The notes below the pieces were generated by a model. That model was given only the letters and a program-made list of their open reading frames with translations. It had not been told where the DNA came from and ran no database searches. The position numbers and the translations under genes were made by a program. Below, piece after piece: positions 19,821-35,206 of a DNA stretch of 64,000 nucleotides. Positions within the stretch are counted from its first letter, which is position 1. Each line of letters starts with the position of its first letter. Origin of the DNA: Amphimedon queenslandica (taxonomy: Eukaryota; Porifera; Demospongiae; Haplosclerida; Niphatidae); assembly GCF_000090795.2 (NCBI RefSeq), contig NW_003546253.1, positions 494,687 through 558,686 of the forward strand, given 5' to 3'.

Positions 19821-22800
19821 TTAAAATGTTGGAGTACTTGTAATGATTAATCTGTCCTCTTCTTTCTAAAGAAATGAATAATAACTTTAAGGCCTTTCTA
19901 CACTTCCAATGCGGTTTGAACTGATTTAGAACTGATGTGCTTGAATGCCCATCAAGAAATTCCACCTTATCTTGAGAATCTTCTATATTTTGATAGTATT
20001 TCTGATCAAGCTACCATTGGTTATCATTGAATGTGCATTCAACCCACATGTGGAGGTGGTTAGACATAATTAATGCACATTGAAGCAAATGTGCATCAGG
20101 TATTTAATAACTGGAATCGGTTTCAAACCAGTTCAATGCGCATTAGAAGTGCTAGTGTAGAAAGGGCCTTATACAGTAACCACAGGATATTCAATGTTAC
20201 TAATTATAGCTATGACATATTCATAGAAAATAAAGTTATGTCATATCCTTTATGTTACTATTTATAGCAACAACTATGAGCAAAGCATTTCATTGTTAAT
20301 TTACACATAACTGGAGTACAATGAATTGTTTATGTTACAGGGAAACTATGACATGACAGAGGTGTACATGTACATGTACATGTTGCATGTATGCTTACAT
20401 TAATCCATCGAATTAGTTTATTTCCCAAAAGTATTGCTTGAGCTTTTGATATTAATGGGTCAAATACGACATATAGATCAAAATTAGACGTTCTCTAAAC
20501 ATTTAAAAAATAACAAAAACACATTTAAAAAAGTACCAGCTAGATACATCACACATACCCATCCAAGGAGAGCTTCCTTTGATCCTATGTGATAGAGTAT
20601 TTTAGTAGCCCAAGCATGGGAATGTAGTCTCTGATTCATTGTCATAAAATAGTCGAATAATCTAAAACGAGTGTGATTTTTGGACCTTGGTTAATGTTAC
20701 AATACCTTAGCCGGTCTTCTTCTGATGAGTAGAGGTGGGGCATTGTTGGTGAAGTGATGGAATAGGATTTACGTGATCTATATAAGAAGTGTCTGATTTC
20801 GGGAGCTTGCAAATGATCTGTAATAATAACAACAGTAGTAATAATGATAGTAACTAGAAGAGCTATAATCATGTTACTGTTTATATAGCAACAATCATAA
20901 ATGGAAGTTTCTAATAATTAAATAATAATTATCATTATTTTACCAATGTTATAATCTGATGTGTCAACTGAGTTTGATATCTGCTCTAAAAGCCCCAGTT
21001 TCGATAATTTCTAACATCAGCAACAAAAAGAATAATAACGAAATAAATACATGTACATGTAATTAGCGTACATCGACTATTCTTTCCTTGCATTGTTGCA
21101 GCTCAAAAAATTTCTCTTTATCAGTTGAGAAGAGAAGGAGACAGGCTGGGGAGTTTTCTGGTAGATATGAGACGTAGGCATGAAGGAACCCAGAGTCGTT
21201 GAACTTTGGCAGGCATATTGGGGTCCAGCTCTCGGCTGATTTAAAACTAGTCGAAGCCATCACCAAATTAAATATTAAATGAATATCTATATAAACAAAG
21301 GACGTTAATATGTAACAGAAAATGCAATAAAAATTGGAGGTGATTTCGGAGCCATTTTTTGGAAAAAAACCATGGGCTATAGCCTTGGGTATTTTTCAGG
21401 AATTGGCTCATTTTTTAAAATGGCTGTAACTTAAAAAACTGAAGTCGGAATCACCCCAAACTTGCTACACAGCATAAGGACATCAATATGTATCAGAAAA
21501 TGTAATAAAATTTCGGGGTAATTTCGGAGCCATTTTTTGGAAAATACCATGGGCGTCTTGGGTATTTTTCAGATTTTGGCTCATTTTAAAAAATGGCCAT
21601 AACTTGAAAAATTGAAGTCGGAATCACCTCAAACTTGCTACACAGCATAAGGACACCAATGTGCATCAGAAAATGTAATAAAAATTGGGGGTGATTTTGG
21701 AGCCATTTTTTGAAAAAAACCATATTTTTCAGAAATTGGCTCATTTTTAAAAATGGCCGTAACTTGAAAAATTGAAGTCGGAATCAACTCAAACTTGCTA
21801 CACAGCATAAGGACATCAATGTGTATCAGAAAATGTAATAAAATTTCGGAGTAATTTCGGAGCCATTTTTTGGAAAAAACCATGGGCTATAGCCTTGGGT
21901 ATTTTTCAGAAATTGGCTCATTTCTTAAAATGGCCGTAACTTGAAAAATTGAAGTCGGAATCACCTCAAACTTGCTACACAGCATAAGGACATCAATATG
22001 TATCAGAAAATGTAATAAAAATTGAGGGTCATTTTGGAGCCATTTTTTGGAAAAAAAACCATGGGCTATAGCCTTGGGTATTTTTCATAAATTGTCCTAT
22101 TGGTTATGCTATAAGACATGCATTTTTTTCTAAAAATAAAAATTCGTTCAGATACCAATGATTAATTAGAATTAGCCCAAACTTTAAGTGTACATGTACA
22201 GTACAAGTATTCTACCTATTGGATGCAAATTATGATCCTTAGGCTTTATGAATGTGATGAGCCTATCCTCAGCAATTAATAATGCAAATAAAACTTCCTA
22301 TAATTGATAGTAGTTACTATTATTATTAAATTTTAATAATGAAATACCTTAGCTCTGTATTGTAATATAGTACTCGTTATTGTTTGTCTTAATGACGGGC
22401 TCATTGATAAACATCTAATCTATATAAACAACAACAATAAACAACAATAAAATAACAATAAACAACAATAACAATAACAAGTCAACAACAACACTCACTC
22501 CATTTAAAAGGTAGCATGGATCAGAGTCGGTAATATTTAAAATATTGTCAATAAATTTCTCAGACCCTAATCGCAAGGATGATAATGATATGTGGTTCAC
22601 AACCACATGGCGGCTGGAATCAGTGTTGCTTGCATACCTTGTAATAAGTATCTCAAATCAAAGCCAGGACTTCTTTCAAATATTTGCTTGATTTGTGTGT
22701 ACGTGAGTACACTTATAATTTGGTAGTAAGCGTACGATAATTGTAATTTTAACTAAAAGGGAGGAACAGGATCATGAGCCAGTATTTGTAGTACAGCTAT

Positions 22801-23487
22801 AACTTTACTTGGTTTTCTGATAATTTTGAGCGTGATACAGCCACGAAAACAACCAGTGGCTTCTGAAGGAAGACAATCTTTAGATTCTGAGCACTTATGC
22901 ACCTAAAAATTACAAATAAATCAATCATACACACTATTATTATATAGCAAAAAAGTAAAGTGTGATCAACAGGTCAAGCAAATACAGAATGACAAAATAC
23001 CCTGTATTATTATTGTACAAGGTGTTTTTTTCAAATTTTGGAGCAACTTAAAACTATGTTCTATTGCCCCCTAGAACAGATAATGATAAATAGAAATCTA
23101 CTATACATGTACATGTACAACATACATGTATACTACACGAGTACACGTACATGTACATGTACATGTACATGTACTTACCTCAGGACGTCTTTGTCATCAG
23201 CCACAAAGGAGACGAGTGCTTGCATTATCCCAAATAAACTCACCAGCTGCTCCTCTTTCCCATACCTGCTGTATATTGGTTTACCAGACGTACTCACAAT
23301 GAATATGTGTTTGTGATGATTGATCCAAGAGGACGAATGGACATCTGTAGCACATGACACAAAATAAACAAAATAAAAATATCAATAAATAAATAAATAA
23401 TTACCCTCGTCTTCGAATTCTCTCTCATCTTTCGATGTGCTGTTCATTCTTGCCCTTCTTGCAACTAAAAAGAGAATAAATTAGTTC

Positions 23488-23528
<41 letters not shown>

Positions 23529-24229
23529 GTTCAGCTGTTTCAGGATCAGCATCAGGTAGTTTTGGTTTCTCACCGACAGTCATGGTAGATAGTAACGATG
23601 CTCCTATGCTTTGGTTTGGTCCTCCTAGAGATATCAACATGTCTGATCTCAATCCATCTTCATTTCTAAAGTGATCCTCGTCAGTTGTCAACTAAATAAA
23701 AGAGGATCATGAAATCCCCAAACCACATACTCTCATTCCCATACTCCATACTCTCATTCCCATACTTCATACTCTCATTCCCATACCTCATACTCTCATT
23801 CCCATACCTCATACTCTCCTAATATTCTCATACTCTTACGTGTGCAATGTCTTCATGTAAACTGACATCGCTCCCTCCTCCCTCCAACCCTGCTCCTCCC
23901 CCTCCTCCTTTGTCGAGTTTTTTCCTCCTCTGAGCTATACGAGGTGATGATGATGATTCCCTGCCCTTCATTAAGACTGTTAGCATCAGACACCACTAAT
24001 GGCCACAAACCTTTTTCTTCGTTACAGGCAAGAAGCTTCTGTCCTCGTCTTCATCTGCTAGAGCTGGAGCCTCTACACTTTCAAACTCTTCGCTATCTTC
24101 CTCCTCGAGCAAGTCATAGCTAGTAAAGGCACATAAAGGGAAGGATCCAGCCTCCAGTACTAACCTTAGGTCCGGGGCTTGCACTGAGAGTTCTTCGTCA
24201 TCGGTTTTAACCTTTTCCTTGGTCGCCAT
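19821..24229 (-). CDS. MON1: MON1, Rab7 GEF subunit
   Basis: Multi-exon gene starting at 24229 (MATKEKVKTDDEEL) and ending at TAA 19821-19823 with the conserved tail KEEDRLIITSTPTF. MON1 forms the MON1-CCZ1 guanine nucleotide exchange complex that converts Rab5 endosomes to Rab7. Recognisable blocks: KHIFIVSTSGKPIYSRYGKEEQL and GIMQALVSFVADDKD (first longin domain, 23175-23360), YAYYQIISVL, PCYLLNGV, ESWTPICLPKFNDSGFLHAYVSYL (21063-21266), EIRHFLYRSRKS, and NKLIRWIN. The N-terminus is acidic. Two very short introns are needed: 45 nt near 24119-24163, and probably about 42 nt near 22760, where an in-frame TAG would otherwise interrupt the reading. A 0.75-kb tandem array of the dispersed repeat fills one intron (21320-22100), and a MITE-like element fills the last one. 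Confidence 0.93.
19891..20168. mobile_element. Candidate MITE, 278 bp, in last MON1 intron
   Basis: Terminal inverted repeats: GGCC-TTTCTACACT at the left and, read in reverse at the right end, GGCCCTTTCTACACT, followed by further weaker complementarity (AATGCG, TTTGAACTG). Flanks are TTAA on the left and TTA on the right, so the target duplication is not resolved. There is no coding capacity. The termini resemble those of the element at 8162-8310. Confidence 0.55.
21320..22100. repeat. Tandem array of dispersed 160-180 bp repeat (about 4.5 copies)
   Basis: Each unit has, in order: GGAGCCATTTTTTGG, ACCATGGGCTATAGCC, TTGGGTATTTTTCAG, TTGGCTCATTTT, AAAATGGCCGTAACTTGAAA, ATTGAAGTCGGAATCA, CAAACTTGCTACACAGC, ATAAGGACATCAAT and GTATCAGAAAATGTAATAAA. 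The GGAGCC anchor falls near 21348, 21526, 21699, 21859 and 22036, giving spacings of roughly 160-178. It lies in a MON1 intron. Confidence 0.9.
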
Positions 24230-24442
24230 TTTTATTTAGCCACGCCCTCAAATACCGTACATCTCCGGACACTACTATATAAGTTATAGCAGTGACGTCA
24301 GGCCCTACAAAGCTATTATTAAAAGGTGACAAGTGGCAAATAGTGTAAACATAGGTGTGAATTAGCACCTCGGGGAACATATGGACATACCAATCGCTAA
24401 AATAACAATAATCATAAAAAACACCAAAAAATAAGAGATTAA
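24230..24442. other. Spacer between MON1 start and PDE3 stop
   Basis: Both genes are on the minus strand, so this is PDE3 3' flank plus MON1 promoter. A CACGCCC box lies at 24241-24247, right beside the MON1 ATG. Nothing else is recognised. Confidence 0.5.
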
Positions 24443-28074
<3,632 letters not shown>

Positions 28075-28233
28075 AAAGGAGAAAGAAAGAGAGAGGAGAG
28101 CACAAAAATGGCGAGTGTGTGTATCTCTTTGCAGGAATGTGCTCAGCCACACCTACTGGAATGGTCGTGGGCGGGATAATTAACTGTCACGTGATTAGCG
28201 TGGGTGTTGGTGTACCAGCCACTCCCCCGAACT
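28075..28233. promoter_or_regulatory. Divergent PDE3 / PON promoter
   Basis: A 159-bp region between opposite start codons, with TCACGTGA at 28187-28194 and a GTGGGCGGG box near 28168. No TATA box is apparent. Confidence 0.55.
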
Positions 28234-30088
28234 ATGGCTGCCTGTAAGTTGATCCTTTTTTCTTTGCTGGCCGGATTCGCTGCTTATGCTGCTTATATTT
28301 TGTATGTGCATCTCATTAGTAATAGTAATAATAATGAATATTCATTATTGCAGGATAAGGTATAATACTTTTGGTCGTGTACATGAACAATTACCAGGAA
28401 AATGCAGGACATTCAAAAGTAAAATAATGATATGGACCATTTACCATTGATGTATTATGCTTGTTAATGTTGTTCTGCTATTGTTTTAGTGAATGGATCG
28501 GAGGATATTATATTCCTACCAAACTATAATCACTCAATTGTGACAAGTGTAAGTAGACATAATTTTTAGTTAGCTAACAATAAATGTGAAGTCTATTAAA
28601 TTAATACTGATAGAAAATGGAAAATTGTCTTTTCCATGTTAAAAAATAGTTTTTTATATTTTTGATGCAAATTGATGCCCTAATGTTGTGTAGAAAGTTT
28701 GAGCTCATTCCAACTAAAATTTTTCCAGTTATGACTATTTTTAAAAATAGGCCAACTTCTGAAAAATACCCAAGGCTATAGCCCATGGTTTTTCAAAAAA
28801 ATGGCTCTAAAATCACCCCCAATTTTTATTGCATTTCCTGATACATGTTGATGTCCTTATGCTGTGTAGAAAGTTTGAGCTAGTTCTGACTTCAATTTTT
28901 CAAGTTATGACCATTTTAAAAAATCGGTCAACCTTTCAAAAAAGCATGGACTATAGCCCATGCTTTTTACCGAAAATATTAAGTCTGAAAACAAACTCAC
29001 CGACAAGTAGCAATTATTATATTAGGGAGTGCAACTTGATGTATCAGTCTTAAAACCTTTTTATGGATCATTGTATGCAGTTGATATGAATGTTGATGAT
29101 CCGACTCCAATACCGATAAAATTTGAAGAGAATTACCTTGAAGAGAATCCATACTTTAACCCACATGGATTATCTTACTGGATTGATAATGAAAATGGTG
29201 ACACTTTATTATACATTGTGTGTCACTGGATGGACCATGTAGATTCAGTGGATGTGTTTCTGTATAATCCGAATGAGTTTTCAGTTACGTTTTTAAAGAG
29301 GGTCTCTCATCCACTAGTCCATGAATTAAATAACATTGTTGCTGTATCCAGACATGAGTTCTATGCTACTAACTGGAAATATTTCAATTCTAAGATACTA
29401 TCAAGGCTTGAGCAAATCCTACAATTGCCTTTCAATACAATAATTTATTGTAATATTAAAGACAAGTCTTGTCTAACTGCAGCTACTGGCCTGAGGTCGT
29501 GCAACGGAATAAATAAATCAAGAAATGGAAAGTAAGTAATACTTATTAATGCATAATAATAATATTTATTGTGTTATAGATTTATATATGCAACTAGCTC
29601 ATTAGGTGGAGAATTGATCGCATATAAAAGATTACAAGACAACAAATTGGAAATTGCACAGGTAAAGTCTAAATCAGTAATTATTAATTAATGTTACTTG
29701 ATATCATTAAGACGACACATATTCCGATCTATGTTGATAATTTAAGCGTTGACATCGTAACTGGAGACATATGGGCAGCAGTTCTTGTGAAATGTTTAGA
29801 GATGGAGGAATATTTTAAGAATCACAGGTTTAATATAGTATATATGTATTTCTTTCATTTTATATTTGATTCTATAATAGCTATCCAATACCAAGCCAGA
29901 CATTGCACATAACAGTAAACGATGAGTTAGAGTTTCCATTCACCAACACAAAGACAGAGCAGATCTTTCAGTCGACCACTCATGGTGCAATCAGTACATC
30001 ACTCTACGTATCCAGTCGAAGGCTACTACTTCTAGGAACTGTTCATGGAGACATGCACATCTGCCACGTTAATTATTTGATGTACTGA
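28234..30088 (+). CDS. Paraoxonase/arylesterase (PON) family lactonase
   Basis: About seven exons. The N-terminus MAACKLILFSLLAGFAAYAAYIL is a signal-anchor helix, as in PON proteins. PONs are calcium-dependent six-bladed propeller lactonases. Calcium and catalytic positions are all represented: SED in VNGSEDIIF (Glu53/Asp54 in human PON1), NPHGLS (His115), IVCHW (His134), HELNNIVAV (Asn168), CNGINKS (Asn224) and VDNLSVDIVTGDIW (Asp269/Asn270). The C-terminal HGAISTSLYVSSRRLLLLGTV resembles the family end. The intron between 28550 and 29025 contains two copies of the dispersed repeat in the orientation opposite to most others. Assignment to a PON paralogue is not meaningful here, and substrate is unknown. 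Confidence 0.92.
28600..28995. repeat. Dispersed repeat, two inverted-orientation copies
   Basis: In a PON intron. The reverse complement shows the same anchors as the 21.3-22.1 kb array: GGGCTATAGCC, TTTGAGCT with TGTGTAGAAAG, and CAATTTTTATTGCATTT. Two units spaced about 180 bp apart. Confidence 0.85.
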
Positions 30089-30296
30089 TAATTGCGAGGG
30101 AATTTTTTTTTTTGGCTTTTGCATAGTAATTTTAATGCTGTGCATGCATAGATAGTATGCTGCTACATGAAATATTACTTTATATGCACATAGATATTAG
30201 AGTAAATGGAATATTTATGATATGATTTACTCTACTATCTATGATATGCATGTACAGAATTCCAGCCACGCCTCTACTGTACTGCATATCCAGAGA

Positions 30297-32537
<2,241 letters not shown>

Positions 32538-32600
32538 CTACAACACAACAAGAAACAGAACAAGAGCAATGGATAATAATAATAACAATAATAATATCAA

Positions 32601-32634
<34 letters not shown>

Positions 32635-32676
32635 GTGATTACTGATTTCAAAAATACAAACACAAAAAAAACCATT
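32538..32676. other. Convergent TTLL1 / FRS2-like 3' spacer
   Basis: 139 bp with (AAT)n and (ATA)n tracts at 32572-32630; no gene. Confidence 0.6.
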
Positions 32677-34482
32677 TCATTTCCCTTTCTTTACACCTTT
32701 CTTATTGCCGTGTGCCTTCTCTTTTGCCTCTTTCTCCTTCTCCTTCACTTCTTCCTCAATCTCTTCTCTCATGGACTTGATGGCAGCCATAGCTTCAAAA
32801 TTTAAAACGGTATAGTCTGATTGCTGCTGCTGCTGTGGATGATGATGAAAAGAGGAGTCACTTTGATTATGAATGACAGAAGAGGACATTGCTCTATCTC
32901 TCGTCCTCAGAGACCTCTCACTCTCTCCTCCTCCTCCTCCTATGTCCAGCTGTGCATACTGAGACGATTTTGAAATATCGAGTTCTATATAAGTTTGCAT
33001 GGAGTCTCCCCCTCCACTGATTGTAGCACTTCCCCCTCCTCCTATAACATTGCTCGTTGATCTGTGTCTATAGTCTAACGAATGGTGAGTGTATGTGTGA
33101 CTACGAGCAGGTTCAATCGATGAGGAGACATTAGGGCCTGGTGTTATGTTTAAATAATTAGGAGCATCCAGCGAAGTGGCCACGTCAGGGCCGGGCGTTA
33201 TGTTGGTGTAGTTCGGTTGATCAGGAGGTGTGGTCATGTCCCCGGAGACTGTGTAGTTAAGATAGTCCGATCTCGGAGTCGGTGTGGATATCGGAGTGGA
33301 CGCTACCACGCCCCCGGGTTTTATGTTCTCGTAATTCGGTTGATCGACAATCTCTCCGGCCCCTATTCTCCCGTTGCTTGACGGTGCTGGCCCAATGTTG
33401 ATGTTGGTATACTCAGGCTGCAGTGGGACTGATTGATCAGGTGGTAGTACCTCACCCGTGCTTATATCGATATTTGAATAGGTCGGCTGATCAATCGACC
33501 CTCTCCTCTCTTCTTCTCTCAATTCCTCTCCTATCAACAAGTTCTGATACGATGACTCTGTTATGGTCTGTCTCTCTCCTCCAGCCTCTAGTATACTCTC
33601 TGATACGGATGGGAATTTCGGCCCTGCCTCAACTATCACACTCGAATTAGATGAGCAAGAAGGCGAACGGGACTTCTTGCTGTGTTTCCTTACTTTCTTA
33701 TTACTTGAAGTGGACCCACCGTGAGTGTGTCTCCTCTCTCCTCCTAATCTTAGGTCATTCACTGGTATCTTCTTGCCTCCTCCTCTACTCAATTTCTCCG
33801 TCTCTTCGAACGAGATCTTTGAGTAAGGGGCATGGTCCCCCGCAGCAGACGGGACAGGCTCTGACGACTCATTTGTGAAGACGAGATCAGAATAGTTCTT
33901 TGTTGATTCGGGAGGAGGAATGGGTGGAGGAGGGGGAGGAGAGTCCTCGGGTCCTTGTGGTGTTTCAGTGTCTGGTTCGGGAGGAGGAGGGGCAGGGAGA
34001 GGAGCGGGAGGGAGAGGACTCGGAGGGTGAAACGGAGGCAGGGGAGGAGGTTCTGGGTCTTGTGGGCGGGGTGACACTGTCTGTGGACGTGGAAAAGGAA
34101 ACTCATCAACAGTTCCATTGTTATTATCGACGTCAGGCTGGACCCCGCCCTGTGTTATATTCCTTGCAACCATGTTAAATAAGATGTTGGCTTTCTTGCA
34201 TATAAAGGCATAGGTTCCTTCACCGTTGGCACATTTTCTTCCAGCTTCAAACGAAAAGACGTTACCCTCACAACCGTACCGCCTCAAATACTTGAAAGGC
34301 CACTCCCACTCTTGCTTTGTTTTGTTATCAATATAAATCAACTCTGTGGCTGTGACTACCATCTTCCCTTTGTGGACCAGTCTATGGTCATCGTTAATGT
34401 TGGTGACTGTAAATGTACCTGTTTGCATTCCATCCTCCCCTTCTTGCAACTGGTCGTCGCCCTTACCCGAACAATTACCCAT
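32677..34482 (-). CDS. FRS2-like docking protein with PTB domain and YxN motifs
   Basis: A single coding exon of 602 codons, starting at 34482. MGNCSGK is an N-myristoylation signal with an adjacent Cys. An IRS-type PTB domain follows (about residues 18-120), with TVTNINDDHRLVHKGKMVVTATELIYI, WPFKYLRRYGCEGNVFSFEAGRKC and YAFICKKANILFNMV, the best match being FRS2/FRS3. FRS2 couples FGF and neurotrophin receptors to GRB2 and SHP2. The tail has a Pro-rich block (SH3-type) and seven Tyr-x-Asn sites (YQN, YSN, YTN, YEN, YLN, YTN, YLN), mostly as N/P-Y-x-N-I, which are GRB2 SH2 consensus sites. Further Tyr sites (YIEL, YAQL, YTVL) lie near the C-terminus. A CT tract and CAG acceptor lie just before the ATG, implying a 5' UTR intron that starts near 34950. 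Confidence 0.88.
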   Translation of the reverse strand: MGNCSGKGDDQLQEGEDGMQTGTFTVTNINDDHRLVHKGKMVVTATELIYIDNKTKQEWEWPFKYLRRYGCEGNVFSFEAGRKCANGEGTYAFICKKANILFNMVARNITQGGVQPDVDNNNGTVDEFPFPRPQTVSPRPQDPEPPPLPPFHPPSPLPPAPLPAPPPPEPDTETPQGPEDSPPPPPPIPPPESTKNYSDLVFTNESSEPVPSAAGDHAPYSKISFEETEKLSRGGGKKIPVNDLRLGGERRHTHGGSTSSNKKVRKHSKKSRSPSCSSNSSVIVEAGPKFPSVSESILEAGGERQTITESSYQNLLIGEELREEERRGSIDQPTYSNIDISTGEVLPPDQSVPLQPEYTNINIGPAPSSNGRIGAGEIVDQPNYENIKPGGVVASTPISTPTPRSDYLNYTVSGDMTTPPDQPNYTNITPGPDVATSLDAPNYLNITPGPNVSSSIEPARSHTYTHHSLDYRHRSTSNVIGGGGSATISGGGDSMQTYIELDISKSSQYAQLDIGGGGGESERSLRTRDRAMSSSVIHNQSDSSFHHHPQQQQQSDYTVLNFEAMAAIKSMREEIEEEVKEKEKEAKEKAHGNKKGVKKGK

Positions 34483-34494
34483 TTTCTGAAAGGA

Positions 34495-34529
<35 letters not shown>

Positions 34530-35206
34530 GGGAGGGAGGGAGGGAGAGAGGGAGAGAGAGAGAAAAGAGAGAGAGATTAATGCATATATGCATGCATCGA
34601 GACTGCCATTCAACACAACAAAACAACACATAAAGTGAGAATCAATTAAAATAATATGAAATGTGGTGTTAGTAATACAGGAAATTAATCAAATTCCAAG
34701 CTATAAAAACTAATAGCCTTATATATATACACATTGTGTATACACATATAGTTTATACTCTATAATATAATAGGAGTTTTCAAAAGGTCAATAATGTAGT
34801 AGCCAATGCACTTTATATCCTACAAACAGCTTCTATTCACATTCCAGCCAGTGTCAGTGTATGCATATTATTCATCACTTATAATGTGTGTAAGGGTAGA
34901 GTGAATAGTATTCATTTTCAAGATTACAAAAATGATTCAAGCAACATACCTATAAAGAACGGGTGGACATGAAAGATTAATAAGCTTTATCACAGCTCCT
35001 ACGAGGAGGCACAGGCCAGGTACCTAGTAGCGGACAAACCAATTCAGTGAGCGAGCGAAGACAGACTCTCTTCCTCTTTGAGATCAGGAGGTTGAGCTAC
35101 TCCTCCTCCTTTTCGTTTGCACCATTGGCGATAAGTGACTCTAATTAAAGCGCACCACTCAGTGGGCGTGTTTTTATTTTAATTGATCACGTGATAAAAA
35201 ATCAAA
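34483..35206. promoter_or_regulatory. FRS2-like 5' UTR intron and divergent promoter with DNM1L
   Basis: Contains the (GA)n/GGGA run at 34496-34575 (polypyrimidine tract of the FRS2-like gene), a probable donor rc-GTATGT near 34950, a GGGCGTG box at 35164-35170 and a TCACGTGA palindrome at 35187-35194, only 13 bp before the DNM1L ATG. No separate gene is seen. Confidence 0.5.

Noticed and set aside
21638-21883. Open frame on the minus strand in the repeat array
   Set aside because: Two tandem units of the dispersed repeat happen to lack stops; the same peptide recurs at 28.8 and 55.5 kb for the same reason.
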